Origin: Deltaproteobacteria bacterium
GTDB lineage: Bacteria; UBA10199; JACPAL01; JACOUP01
Direction: 5' to 3'
Assembly: GCA_030649435.1 (NCBI GenBank)
Contig: JAUSKE010000025.1
Coordinates: forward strand, 1-12,570
DNA length: 12,570 nucleotides
A program made the position numbers and the translations under genes. A model generated the notes under the pieces. That model saw nothing but the letters and a program-made list of their open reading frames with translations, had not been told where the DNA came from and ran no database searches. Below are positions 1 through 7,620 of this stretch, in pieces; the stretch's first letter is position 1, and each line of letters begins with the position of its first letter.

Positions 1-1511
1 CCGGCCCCTGGACTCCGATCCATATACGCCGGATCCGGAACCATCGCCGGCTCTCTTTCTCTCTGCGGCGGCCGTTCAGCCCGCCGCTGCGTCCTCCAGC
101 AGACGGGCCCTTGGGGTTGTGGGTGGGCTGAGTGACCAAAATAAGTTCTGGGGGTCACCGCCACTTTGGCAACGAGAGAGCGCGTATCGCGAATGGTATC
201 AACACCATTACGAATTGTCCCAGCCATGTAACGAGCCGCCGCCTGAGGGAGGTTGTCCCGTCCCCCAACCCAGATCGGCCGGTAACGATGATCCCGTCGG
301 ATGATCGCATTGGCCCTGTTCATCAAGACCCATTCACCCGTCACATCCCCTTCCCAATGATGCGTCGGCGTCCAGGCAGAAACCCGCATACCGGTCCCAA
401 TCAATGAATTTGTGTACCCTTCTCTCTGAATGTAGACAGAGGCGGCTTGCGTCTCCCAGCCACGACGTAACGATGGACCATGGTCAGTATGCCTCAAGAG
501 ATGCGCCCGTAGCCGGGGAAGAATCCCGATGCCGGTCGCTGTCCCATCCATCACATAGGTTACTTGAGGGATCGCTCCATTTCTTGTCGGTTGATGGAGT
601 CCTGCATAACCAACGTACCGTTCAGATCCTGACCGATCACGATCCCGAACCGCCAAAATAGTCTCATGGGTCTGGACCCGTCCCAAACCAGGATTTTCGA
701 AATCAATCAGGTGTGGGTCCCACAAACGTTGTTCCCTCGCCGCAAGATCAACACCTCTGACATCCCATCGTCCTGTGATCGGACCTGCTTTAGCACTTGC
801 CCTCATCCGGCGATCTTTTGTCAGAAAACCTTCCCTCAATCGTCCGTTCGGCCCATGACGATCGTAGGCCCCTTCTTTCAAACCGACACCAAGACTATAG
901 TTCAAGGCTCCCAAGGCAAGGTGCGAAGCAACCATCTTGACTTGAGGAGAATCCCAACCGTTGGCTCTGACCGCAGCGACCGCGTTCTGACCAGCTGCCA
1001 TGGCACCAATGACAGCAATTGGCAGGCTTATCAGACCACCCCTCGCCCTGCCGTACCGGGTCGAGCTAAAGACAGCCACGGTCCCAACAGCCCCTTGCAC
1101 CAGAAAAAGCGAATCCGCATTGGTCGTTCCCTCAAGCTCAGACTCACCGTTCCAAATGCGAGAGGCCGATTGATAGCTGAACCAGAGATCGGCCGCAAAA
1201 CCGGACCCACGGGAAACGGTGTGCAAAAATTCTCTCCGGAAAAAAGCGGGGTAAAAGGCCATCCCTTCAACCGTCCCGAGTTTTCCGAGAGCAGTAAGGG
1301 CTTCCTGATTATGGACAACGACCGTCCCCGAAATGACCGGTTTACCCGGTCGCGGGATATGAACGGAGACCCCCCGATGTTCGATCGCGTAATCCCGATA
1401 GAACCACCGGCTGCGGGCCGCCTCTGTCACGGCCGCTGCAGTCGTAAAAATCTGCGGGGCCCAACATTGGAACCGCTCCCAGCTATTCAGTGGTGTGCGA
1501 CAATCGACCAT
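1..1511 (-). CDS. Uncharacterised MVDC/C16 family protein, paralogue 4 (3' end off window)
   Basis: Not a family I recognise. I translated the minus strand from the ATG at 1511: the frame stays open for 503 codons to the left edge, so the C-terminus is missing. It opens MVDCRTPLNSWERFQC, giving Cys4 and Cys16 as in the three paralogues upstream. The shared marks follow: A-A-R-S-R-W-F at 31-37, hydrophobic Gly/Ala-rich stretches (about 104-115, 134-150, 158-182, 194-210, the last holding NYSLGVG), an LHQP motif at 305-308 and RRDHR at 405-409. Near 459-463 is HSAHP, matching ADHPQ in paralogues 2 and 3. The tail from about 471 is Arg/Pro-rich. It starts 2 nt after the TAG of the previous gene, whose end holds its ribosome-binding site (AAGGGGAGG, 9 nt before ATG), so coupled translation is likely. 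No signal peptide or known catalytic motif is visible. Confidence 0.85.
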   Translation of the reverse strand, partial: MVDCRTPLNSWERFQCWAPQIFTTAAAVTEAARSRWFYRDYAIEHRGVSVHIPRPGKPVISGTVVVHNQEALTALGKLGTVEGMAFYPAFFRREFLHTVSRGSGFAADLWFSYQSASRIWNGESELEGTTNADSLFLVQGAVGTVAVFSSTRYGRARGGLISLPIAVIGAMAAGQNAVAAVRANGWDSPQVKMVASHLALGALNYSLGVGLKEGAYDRHGPNGRLREGFLTKDRRMRASAKAGPITGRWDVRGVDLAAREQRLWDPHLIDFENPGLGRVQTHETILAVRDRDRSGSERYVGYAGLHQPTRNGAIPQVTYVMDGTATGIGILPRLRAHLLRHTDHGPSLRRGWETQAASVYIQREGYTNSLIGTGMRVSAWTPTHHWEGDVTGEWVLMNRANAIIRRDHRYRPIWVGGRDNLPQAAARYMAGTIRNGVDTIRDTRSLVAKVAVTPRTYFGHSAHPQPQGPVCWRTQRRAERPPQREREPAMVPDPAYMDRSPGA

Positions 1512-1513
1512 GG

Positions 1514-3586
1514 CTAGTGGCCTCCCCTTCGGTGCCTGGCATAATCGGCAACAGTCATGATCCCAGCCTCTCCCTGTGCGGCATGGCGAGCGACGTTCGC
1601 CTGGCGATAACCCTGGAGAAATGTTCCAAACGGTTCACTAAAACTATCTGCCTCCCGCACGACACCGAGAAAATGTTTAAAATCGTTCGGGGGAATTCTT
1701 TGTCTCTTCGCCTCAGCGCGAAGGCGATTGAGTTCCGTACTCGGATTTTTTCCCGGATTCCGTGCCTCGTAATCCTTCACGAAAGTCAGGTAGTCTTTTA
1801 AGGGAAGCTTGAACCGCTCCGCCTCACGATAAAGTTTCAAGTACTGTCGGACCGTCAACGAGTCTCCTCCAAATCTTTGCCGGATATAACCAGCACCCAA
1901 CTGTTGGCTCGCGGCAGCAATATCCCTCCCTCGTAATTCCTTGAGATAGTTTCCGGGTGAATCGTAGGGACGACCCCTCATATCCGCAGGGATTCGAGAC
2001 AACCAGGGGACATTCGGGCTCCCCGGCGTAATCCCCATGGCCGCATACCGGGCATTGGCACCACCCTGCTCTTCCCTCAATCTGTTTCGTCCCCTCGATG
2101 TCAAGGCGGCCCACCTCGTCACTTGCGGGTGATCGGCATACCCCAGGTAAAAGCCATCGTTACGAACCTTGGCCCTCAGTTGCCTACGGTATTCCAAAGT
2201 CTCCCTCAGGTTTGGGATGGTCCCCTTCCAATAACGAATCGGGTGGGTGAGCCAGGTCGTCCAGCCGACATCCCCCCGGTAATCCGGTCTCACCGCCACC
2301 ATCGGACGGGTCAACCGTACTGCCTCTCCCGTCAGATGATCCGGCTCCCACTGCCAAGCTCGAACCAAAGAGGCCTGACGGAGTGGCGGGTGAAAACTCC
2401 CCAAAACCTGGCGGCGATAACCGTCACCGGCACCGATCAGTTGAGGAGCGGCAGCCCCATGAGCAAACCACCCCTCGCGAATCGGAGAATTCGGGAGCGC
2501 CTGCACTGCATCCCGAAGCCTTGGGGCAAAATTCTGATTCTGCAGATCATCCACTATCCGGGTCGTCACATCGGGCATCCCAATCGGGACATACTTCCCT
2601 GTTGTCGGATCCAATCTTACCGGCTGGTGAACTTCAAAGGTCCCAACAGACCGCCGACGCTCTAACCCACTCCTCCAATCGTACAGGGTGTGAAACCCTT
2701 CGTAGGTATGATCCAAAACTAAGACACTTCGCTCCGGTGGCATCCGCGTTGAAAGGATCTCTGGCGTTTCATAGCGGGTAACCAGTTTTGATGTCAGATG
2801 AACCCCGCCTGAGAGATTCCATTCGTATTCCGTATCCTGCTGTCGTGACAAAAGTCGCCGCGTATCAAAGTCATCTCTCAACTGGCTGTAACTGCCTCGA
2901 CGGACCCTTCCGGTAAGTTGATCCTGGTATGAGAGGAGTCGTCCCCCCATCCCGGCCGCATAGGTCAAGGTCATCAACGCCGCCTGTCCCGAATAGCGAT
3001 GGAAAGAAACTGGATCCCTGTCCCGATATTGCCAGGCGTTGACCATCCTCTCCCCATCCGCCATCATGCCGATAGCAAATAGTGCGGCACTCGTGTGGGC
3101 CGCAACCCCTCGCTCCAGACGATCCGGGTGGAGTACCGCCAAGAGACCAAAGAGCGATTGGCCAAGGAAAAAAGCATCGACCCGGCCGGTCGCTTCATTT
3201 TTGGAATCTCCAAAAATGAGCCGGTCAGCACTATAAGCGGCGTAAGCGACATGAGAAGCGGCGCCAACCATACGGAGCGCCCCATGGACCAAAAATCGGG
3301 CGGGGGCCTGCGGCATGTAGTTCCTCCCGACAACGGAGGCGCTGTTGCCAGTGATTTGCGGAATTGCTCCCCCTTCCGGCACCAAAACTTTTTCAATCGC
3401 ATAACGAAATCGGGGGCGATAGACATGAACGCCGGTGTGGGTCTGCCAATCGGCGACGGAGAAATACCGGCTTCGAACAAATTCGGCGGCAGCGGTTCCA
3501 ACAACCATCTGTTGAGGCGCCGCCCCTTGAGAAGTTGTACAGATGAAGCTTTCCCAACGACTATTTGGGTTTACGCAATCAACCAT
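1514..3586 (-). CDS. Uncharacterised MVDC/C16 family protein, paralogue 3, with helical C-terminal extension
   Basis: A 690-aa member of the unknown four-paralogue family. I chose the ATG at 3586: it gives the family N-terminus MVDC with Cys16 and follows AAAGGAG. A GTG at 3610 is in frame, but it lies over that ribosome-binding site and would add eight non-family residues. Cys4 and Cys16 are the only cysteines. Marks in order: V-R-S-R-Y-F at 37-42; hydrophobic stretches near 98-118, 138-152, 161-175 and 200-218 (ending AGMGGRLL); FEVHQPV at 317-323; GMPDVTTRI at 336-344; EPDHLTGE at 414-421; RPDYR at 433-437; GYADHPQ at 482-488; PGSPNVPWLSRIP at 521-533. Residues about 556-690 have no counterpart in paralogue 2 and look helical and charged, with two similar units (REAERFKLPLKDYLTFV, about 587-603, and AEAKRQRIPPNDFKHFL, about 624-640). 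It is closest to paralogue 2. Function unknown. Confidence 0.9.
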   Translation of the reverse strand: MVDCVNPNSRWESFICTTSQGAAPQQMVVGTAAAEFVRSRYFSVADWQTHTGVHVYRPRFRYAIEKVLVPEGGAIPQITGNSASVVGRNYMPQAPARFLVHGALRMVGAASHVAYAAYSADRLIFGDSKNEATGRVDAFFLGQSLFGLLAVLHPDRLERGVAAHTSAALFAIGMMADGERMVNAWQYRDRDPVSFHRYSGQAALMTLTYAAGMGGRLLSYQDQLTGRVRRGSYSQLRDDFDTRRLLSRQQDTEYEWNLSGGVHLTSKLVTRYETPEILSTRMPPERSVLVLDHTYEGFHTLYDWRSGLERRRSVGTFEVHQPVRLDPTTGKYVPIGMPDVTTRIVDDLQNQNFAPRLRDAVQALPNSPIREGWFAHGAAAPQLIGAGDGYRRQVLGSFHPPLRQASLVRAWQWEPDHLTGEAVRLTRPMVAVRPDYRGDVGWTTWLTHPIRYWKGTIPNLRETLEYRRQLRAKVRNDGFYLGYADHPQVTRWAALTSRGRNRLREEQGGANARYAAMGITPGSPNVPWLSRIPADMRGRPYDSPGNYLKELRGRDIAAASQQLGAGYIRQRFGGDSLTVRQYLKLYREAERFKLPLKDYLTFVKDYEARNPGKNPSTELNRLRAEAKRQRIPPNDFKHFLGVVREADSFSEPFGTFLQGYRQANVARHAAQGEAGIMTVADYARHRRGGH

Positions 3587-3616
3587 AAAATCGACTCGCT
3601 CCTTTCCCACTCAATG

Positions 3617-3635
3617 CTTCGGCCCAAGGCCTAAG
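3617..3635. repeat. Short hairpin between paralogues 2 and 3
   Basis: Arms CTTCGGCC and GGCCTAAG with a CAA loop pair at 7 of 8 positions. The hairpin lies in the 92-nt gap between the TAA of paralogue 2 (3679) and the ATG of paralogue 3 (3586), 31 nt upstream of that ATG. On the coding (minus) strand no T-run follows it, so it is not a standard intrinsic terminator. It may be an mRNA processing or attenuation structure, or chance. No convincing promoter was found in the gap, which otherwise holds an A-rich stretch on the coding strand. Confidence 0.35.
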
Positions 3636-3678
3636 TAGTTGCGTCCTTTTTTGTTCTTTTTGCATAAAGTTCAAACCC

Positions 3679-5331
3679 TTACGAGCCGCTCCGGCGACCT
3701 CTTAGCTCACGTAAATAATCTCTTGGAGACTGCTGTGGACGACTCCTCATCCCCTCAGGAATCCGTCTCAGCCATGAAACATCAGGGCTTCCGGGTTGGA
3801 TCCCCTCTGCAGTCCACCGACGACGAAAAGAAGCCTGCCTCGCCAACTGCTCCCTCTTCAACCATGGGACCCAGCTCGTCACCTGGGGATGGTCCGGCGC
3901 CCCACGGTAGAGGCCCGATTGTTCAATCCTCCGGCTGAGGGTACGATGACCGGCCCAACGTTCCCCGGTATTTCTTGCTAACCCTGTCCAAAAATCAGCG
4001 CGCCAAAAACGGTTCGTTGTTCGGTGATTCGGTGCCACATGAACCATCCCTCTCAGGTGACGGACCGGTTCTCCGGTGAGATGATCCGGTTCGTACTCCC
4101 AGGCCATCCGCCTCGCCGCGACAAAAACAGGGCTCCCATCCACAGAACGGATGTATTGCTCCCCCCCCTCTCCCCAAAGTTCGGGACCAGCCCAGACGTA
4201 ACTCACCCAACCTTTTTTGAGATCATGATACTCCGGGTGCCGGAGGAGAGAATTTCTGAATCGAACGAGATGTCCCTTCCCTTGATGCTCGGGGTGGATC
4301 CGCGCCGTCACATCGGGGAGGCCAACATCTTCATAAACGACTTCACTCGTCCCTGAGACAGTTCTCTTTATCAAGGGCTGGTGGGTCTCAAAGGTGCCGA
4401 TCGCGGTAAGCACTTTGTCTCCCGTCACCGGATCGAGGATCTGCTCGTACCCCACAAAAGTTGTGTCACGGACGAGGACCTTTCCTTCGGAAGGAGATGG
4501 GTGGGTCAATATGCGTGGGTCATACTCGGATAACTCGACCCTGACTCTTTCAACTTTGGCCAATTGCCAACGCCCTTCCCTGGCATCAGCACGAATATCC
4601 AGTTTGGCTCGAACATCCCCGACGAGCTGTTGGTAGCGCCCCTTTTTGGGTCGCCCTGTCAGCGGGTCGGTGCCAGGGAGGAGCCGTCCCCCCATCCCCA
4701 AAACATAATTCAAAGCCATGAGGGAGATTTGAGTGGAGGTCGCCTTGAAATACTGGGTGCTGGTGTCACCATATTTAAAAGTCCTAACGACATCTTGTCC
4801 CATTTGTGCCAACCCGACCCCTGCGAATCCGAGCACAGCATGGGCGGCAATCCCTCTCCCCAAGCGGGTTGGGTAGAGTATTGCAAAAAGTCCTGCCCCC
4901 GCTTCGAGCATGAGAGAAGCATCGGTTCCCCAAGTCCCTTCAACCGTTGAATCACCATTCGTCATCCGACTGATCGGCTGACAGACAAACAAAAGATTGG
5001 CAAAGAGACCAAAACTACGAACCCCATAATGGGCACCGACACGAAGCCACGGGTGTTCCAGATAGGCCATCCCAATGGCAGAGGCACTCTCCGCTGGGGC
5101 CAGCGGGGTAAATCCTGGAGCCGCTTCGAGAACTTGAACCGTTCGTGTCCCAAAGCGGGGTCGAGAAACATGAACCCCCGTATGGATCAACCAGTCGGAC
5201 TGACTGAAATAACGACTGCGAGCAAGTTCTGTCGCTGTCGCCACCGTGTTCAGCACCGATGGACCGATCCCTTGGGTCGCTTCGCAATAATACCGTTCCC
5301 AATTATTCTTCGGCTGAATACAATCGACCAT
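3679..5331 (-). CDS. Uncharacterised MVDC/C16 family protein, paralogue 2
   Basis: A 550-aa protein of the unknown family, from ATG 5331 to TAA. It begins MVDCIQPKNNWERYYC (Cys4, Cys16); one further Cys lies at 117 inside a hydrophobic segment. Shared features: A-R-S-R-Y-F at 37-42, TGVHVSRPRF at 51-60, hydrophobic stretches about 98-117, 138-152, 161-176 and 201-218, FETHQPL at 314-320, GLPDVTARI at 337-345, EPDHLTGE at 414-421, APNHR at 433-437, GAPDHPQ at 477-483, and a C-terminal PGSPDVSWLRRIP (513-525) followed by YLRELRGR (539-546). It stops just where paralogue 3 continues into its extra tail, so this is probably the basic length of the family. The start follows AGGAG with 9-nt spacing and lies 12 nt after the stop of paralogue 1. 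Its start region resembles that of paralogue 3 at DNA level, consistent with duplication. No function can be assigned. Confidence 0.9.
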   Translation of the reverse strand: MVDCIQPKNNWERYYCEATQGIGPSVLNTVATATELARSRYFSQSDWLIHTGVHVSRPRFGTRTVQVLEAAPGFTPLAPAESASAIGMAYLEHPWLRVGAHYGVRSFGLFANLLFVCQPISRMTNGDSTVEGTWGTDASLMLEAGAGLFAILYPTRLGRGIAAHAVLGFAGVGLAQMGQDVVRTFKYGDTSTQYFKATSTQISLMALNYVLGMGGRLLPGTDPLTGRPKKGRYQQLVGDVRAKLDIRADAREGRWQLAKVERVRVELSEYDPRILTHPSPSEGKVLVRDTTFVGYEQILDPVTGDKVLTAIGTFETHQPLIKRTVSGTSEVVYEDVGLPDVTARIHPEHQGKGHLVRFRNSLLRHPEYHDLKKGWVSYVWAGPELWGEGGEQYIRSVDGSPVFVAARRMAWEYEPDHLTGEPVRHLRGMVHVAPNHRTTNRFWRADFWTGLARNTGERWAGHRTLSRRIEQSGLYRGAPDHPQVTSWVPWLKREQLARQASFRRRWTAEGIQPGSPDVSWLRRIPEGMRSRPQQSPRDYLRELRGRRSGS

Positions 5332-5343
5332 AAATCGTCTCTC

Positions 5344-6921
5344 CTAACGAGATTGGGATGGTTTTGGCCTCACTCCATGCCTGCCATCCCACACTTGGGA
5401 AAAAGCCCTCGTCGGCATCCGTTCCCAGTTACCGGCTTCAAAAGGAGGTTCTCCTCCAAAGTCTTTCCATTTCTTTTCCCACCAAGTCGGTTTTTTAATT
5501 GGCGCCATCGCGAGGGGGCGCTCACTCCAAACGAGTGACCTCCGAAGACGCGGGAGGGTCTGCGGCCCTTCGGCAAAACCGATGTAGGCCCTCGGGGTCT
5601 CACGCATGTAACGGAGGATTGTCCGATAATCCCTCACCGTATCTCGTGCGTTCAGGAGAGGGCCTGAAACATACCGACGCCAAAGATGGCCGGGAACTCC
5701 CCCACTCCCTTTCGCTTCAAAGGGGAGGGTCCGGTGATCCCTGTTGATATACTTGATCGGGCTGTTGCTCAAAATTGATCTCCCAGAGATGGCGTCATGG
5801 GTCCATTCAAACTTGGGGACCGAGGCGGTGACACGCCAACCGATCGGCAGAGACCTTTGATAGGCGGCGGTCGAGCTGATGTACGGGTTTGTCGTCTGGG
5901 TCGACCAGGTTGGTAAAGCCTCGGGGTGCTGACGGAGAAGGGAAGTCCTCACCCTTAAGAGACGGCTCTGTTGGTCAAAACCGGGAAAGGTCTCGACGGT
6001 AATTTCAGGTCTACCGATCGGTCTAAATTCAGAGCCATCACGAACAACTGGTTGGTGGATATCAAAAAATCCAACCTGTTTCTCGACACCATCAATCGTA
6101 TCGTAGGCCAGGTATCGACTGTTTCTGACCGTGAGTCCTGTCACTGTTGCAGGGACTTCCGTCACAGGAACACCCGGGAGCTCTTCTCTGGCGTAAGGGG
6201 AGTAAACCGGCTCACCTTCTCGAACCATTCTCATGTAGAAACTGGCCCGCCCCGGATTCTTCAAATTGGCGGCGTTTTGTTTGTCTTTGGCCAGTGATGC
6301 ATATCTCCCCTCTTGCCAACCAACCCCCAACGAATAGTTCAAGCCGACCAAGGCGAGTTGCAGGGCGGCACTTCGAACCATGGGGGAATCGGGTGAAGGG
6401 TTGTAAATAAGACCGTTACGAACATTATCAAAAAAACCGATCCCACCAACTATCAGAGAGGCATGTCCCCAAAAAGCCCTGTCGAGGCGGGCAGGACGAA
6501 TGGTGGCAAAGGCACCCACAACACTTTGAGCCAGCAGAGTTCCATCCTGAGTGAGCGTCCCTTCTGTGTAAGACTGGTTGGTGGATATCCGGTCGTACGC
6601 CTTGTAGCCGATCCAGAACTCGGCACCGAGCCCCAAGCCACGCACAAGATATTTGGCCCCAAAACGGGCCGCTGCCTGTGGGTAGTAAGCCTGCGAACGG
6701 GTGACAGAAGTTTCAAGATCGTAATCGGCAGGGACCGGGATCGTTGGCCCGGAACCGAAATCAGGGGCGATGTAGACGATGCCGTGGTTCATCACGGAGT
6801 GCCACTCGCGGAACCAGCGGGTGCGGGTTGCCTCTAAAACGCCCGCCGTTGTTGAGAGAGCCACATCTCCCCAACAATAGGCCTGTTCCCCAAAACCAGA
6901 AGGTCGGGTGCAGTCAACCAT
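5344..6921 (-). CDS. Uncharacterised MVDC/C16 family protein, paralogue 1
   Basis: First and most divergent of the four complete or partial paralogues (525 aa), from ATG 6921 (AGGGG 6 nt upstream) to TAG. It begins MVDCTRPSGFGEQAYC; Cys4 and Cys16 are the only cysteines. Shared marks: A-T-R-T-R-W-F at 31-37; hydrophobic Gly/Ala-rich stretches about 91-108, 127-141, 152-168 and 184-201 (ending NYSLGVG, also in paralogue 4); FFDIHQPV at 285-292; GRPEITVE at 303-310; NRDHR at 393-397; GFAEGPQ at 448-454. The C-terminal 55 residues are Trp/Lys/Pro-rich and lack the PGSP-WL-RIP tract of paralogues 2 and 3. No signal peptide, lipobox or enzyme motif is seen. It lies 66 nt downstream of the metallo-beta-lactamase-fold gene with no terminator between them, so it may be co-transcribed with it. 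Function unknown; membrane association is only an inference from the hydrophobic half. Confidence 0.9.
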   Translation of the reverse strand: MVDCTRPSGFGEQAYCWGDVALSTTAGVLEATRTRWFREWHSVMNHGIVYIAPDFGSGPTIPVPADYDLETSVTRSQAYYPQAAARFGAKYLVRGLGLGAEFWIGYKAYDRISTNQSYTEGTLTQDGTLLAQSVVGAFATIRPARLDRAFWGHASLIVGGIGFFDNVRNGLIYNPSPDSPMVRSAALQLALVGLNYSLGVGWQEGRYASLAKDKQNAANLKNPGRASFYMRMVREGEPVYSPYAREELPGVPVTEVPATVTGLTVRNSRYLAYDTIDGVEKQVGFFDIHQPVVRDGSEFRPIGRPEITVETFPGFDQQSRLLRVRTSLLRQHPEALPTWSTQTTNPYISSTAAYQRSLPIGWRVTASVPKFEWTHDAISGRSILSNSPIKYINRDHRTLPFEAKGSGGVPGHLWRRYVSGPLLNARDTVRDYRTILRYMRETPRAYIGFAEGPQTLPRLRRSLVWSERPLAMAPIKKPTWWEKKWKDFGGEPPFEAGNWERMPTRAFSQVWDGRHGVRPKPSQSR

Positions 6922-6987
6922 AAGCGCCCCTATTTTCGGTCCTTTGTCAGGAAAGTTTCCGATTTTTTTGGGGATTTTGAACTTTTT

Positions 6988-7620
6988 TTAGGGGATTTGG
7001 TCGAAATCGGCCAAGGAGCCGACCTTGAGGGTCGGGTTATGCTCTTTTTCGTAGCCGATGGTGGTTATCGGCATCAAACCGTAGTCATGCCCCGGGTAGA
7101 CCTTGGTCTCCGGGTCAAGGTTGGCGAGCTTTTGGAGGCTCCGGAACATCGCCTTAGGGTCCCCCCCAGGGAGGTCACAACGGCCGCAGTTCCCCTGAAA
7201 AAGGGTGTCTCCGGTAAAAAGATGTTGTTGAACCAGGTAACAGGTCGAACCGGGGGTGTGGCCGGGGGTATTCAAGGCCGTCACCCGAAAAGAACCAATC
7301 GTTATTTCCATCCCATCCGAGAGCTGAACCAACCGCCCCTTCCCCTTTTTGATCGGCTGTTCGTCCAGGGAATGGATGTAAACCTCCGCCCCCGTTTCCT
7401 GAACAACCTCTTCCACCCCATCGACATGATCGAAATGATTGTGCGTCAGAAAAATCTTCTTCACCTGATAGCCATCCGCCTTTGCCATTTTCAAAAGGCG
7501 GTCGACCTCCCAGGCGGGATCAACATAGGCACATTCTTTTGTTTCGGGATCGCCGATCAGGTAATTGAAATTTTTCATCGGTCCGACTTCGATCTGAAGG
7601 ATGTACGGCGTCTTATTCAA
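6988..7620 (-). CDS. Metallo-beta-lactamase-fold hydrolase, glyoxalase II / persulfide dioxygenase-like
   Basis: A 210-aa cytoplasmic metalloenzyme of the glyoxalase-II-like group of the metallo-beta-lactamase fold. The metal motif THNHFDHVDG gives His60, His62, Asp64 and His65; His121 in TPGHTPG, Asp138 in FTGDTLF and His178 in YPGHDYG complete the usual ligand set. The CGRCDLPGGDP stretch (145-155) is typical of the hydroxyacylglutathione hydrolase, YcbL and persulfide dioxygenase subfamilies. The substrate (a thioester such as S-lactoylglutathione, or a persulfide) cannot be decided here. The start is a TTG at 7620, overlapping the stop of the Rieske gene (TTGAATAA) by 8 nt, which suggests coupled translation. 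An ATG at residue 15 (7578) is possible but would remove the first beta-strand that the family normally keeps. It ends 66 nt before paralogue 1, with no hairpin terminator. Confidence 0.9.
   Translation of the reverse strand: MNKTPYILQIEVGPMKNFNYLIGDPETKECAYVDPAWEVDRLLKMAKADGYQVKKIFLTHNHFDHVDGVEEVVQETGAEVYIHSLDEQPIKKGKGRLVQLSDGMEITIGSFRVTALNTPGHTPGSTCYLVQQHLFTGDTLFQGNCGRCDLPGGDPKAMFRSLQKLANLDPETKVYPGHDYGLMPITTIGYEKEHNPTLKVGSLADFDQIP

Noticed and set aside
666..1517. 283-codon plus-strand open frame opposite paralogue 4
   Set aside because: It is antisense to a frame that stays open for 503 codons and shows clear family conservation; the plus-strand translation has no recognisable domain. Similar plus-strand frames at 2123-2665, 3095-3634, 5029-5538 and 6997-7686 are explained the same way.
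3584..3610. GTG start for paralogue 3 at 3610
   Set aside because: It would place the ribosome-binding site AAAGGAG inside the coding sequence and add residues before the MVDC start shared by all four paralogues.
1514..6921. Paralogue family as Rhs/YD-repeat or polymorphic toxin
   Set aside because: No YD repeats, no signal or secretion motif and no nuclease or deaminase motif were visible, so only the unknown-family call is supported.
6922..6987. Terminator or promoter between the hydrolase gene and paralogue 1
   Set aside because: A short palindrome (GGAAAGTTTCC, 6950-6960) and T/A runs are present, but there is no hairpin followed by a T-run and no convincing -35/-10 pair.
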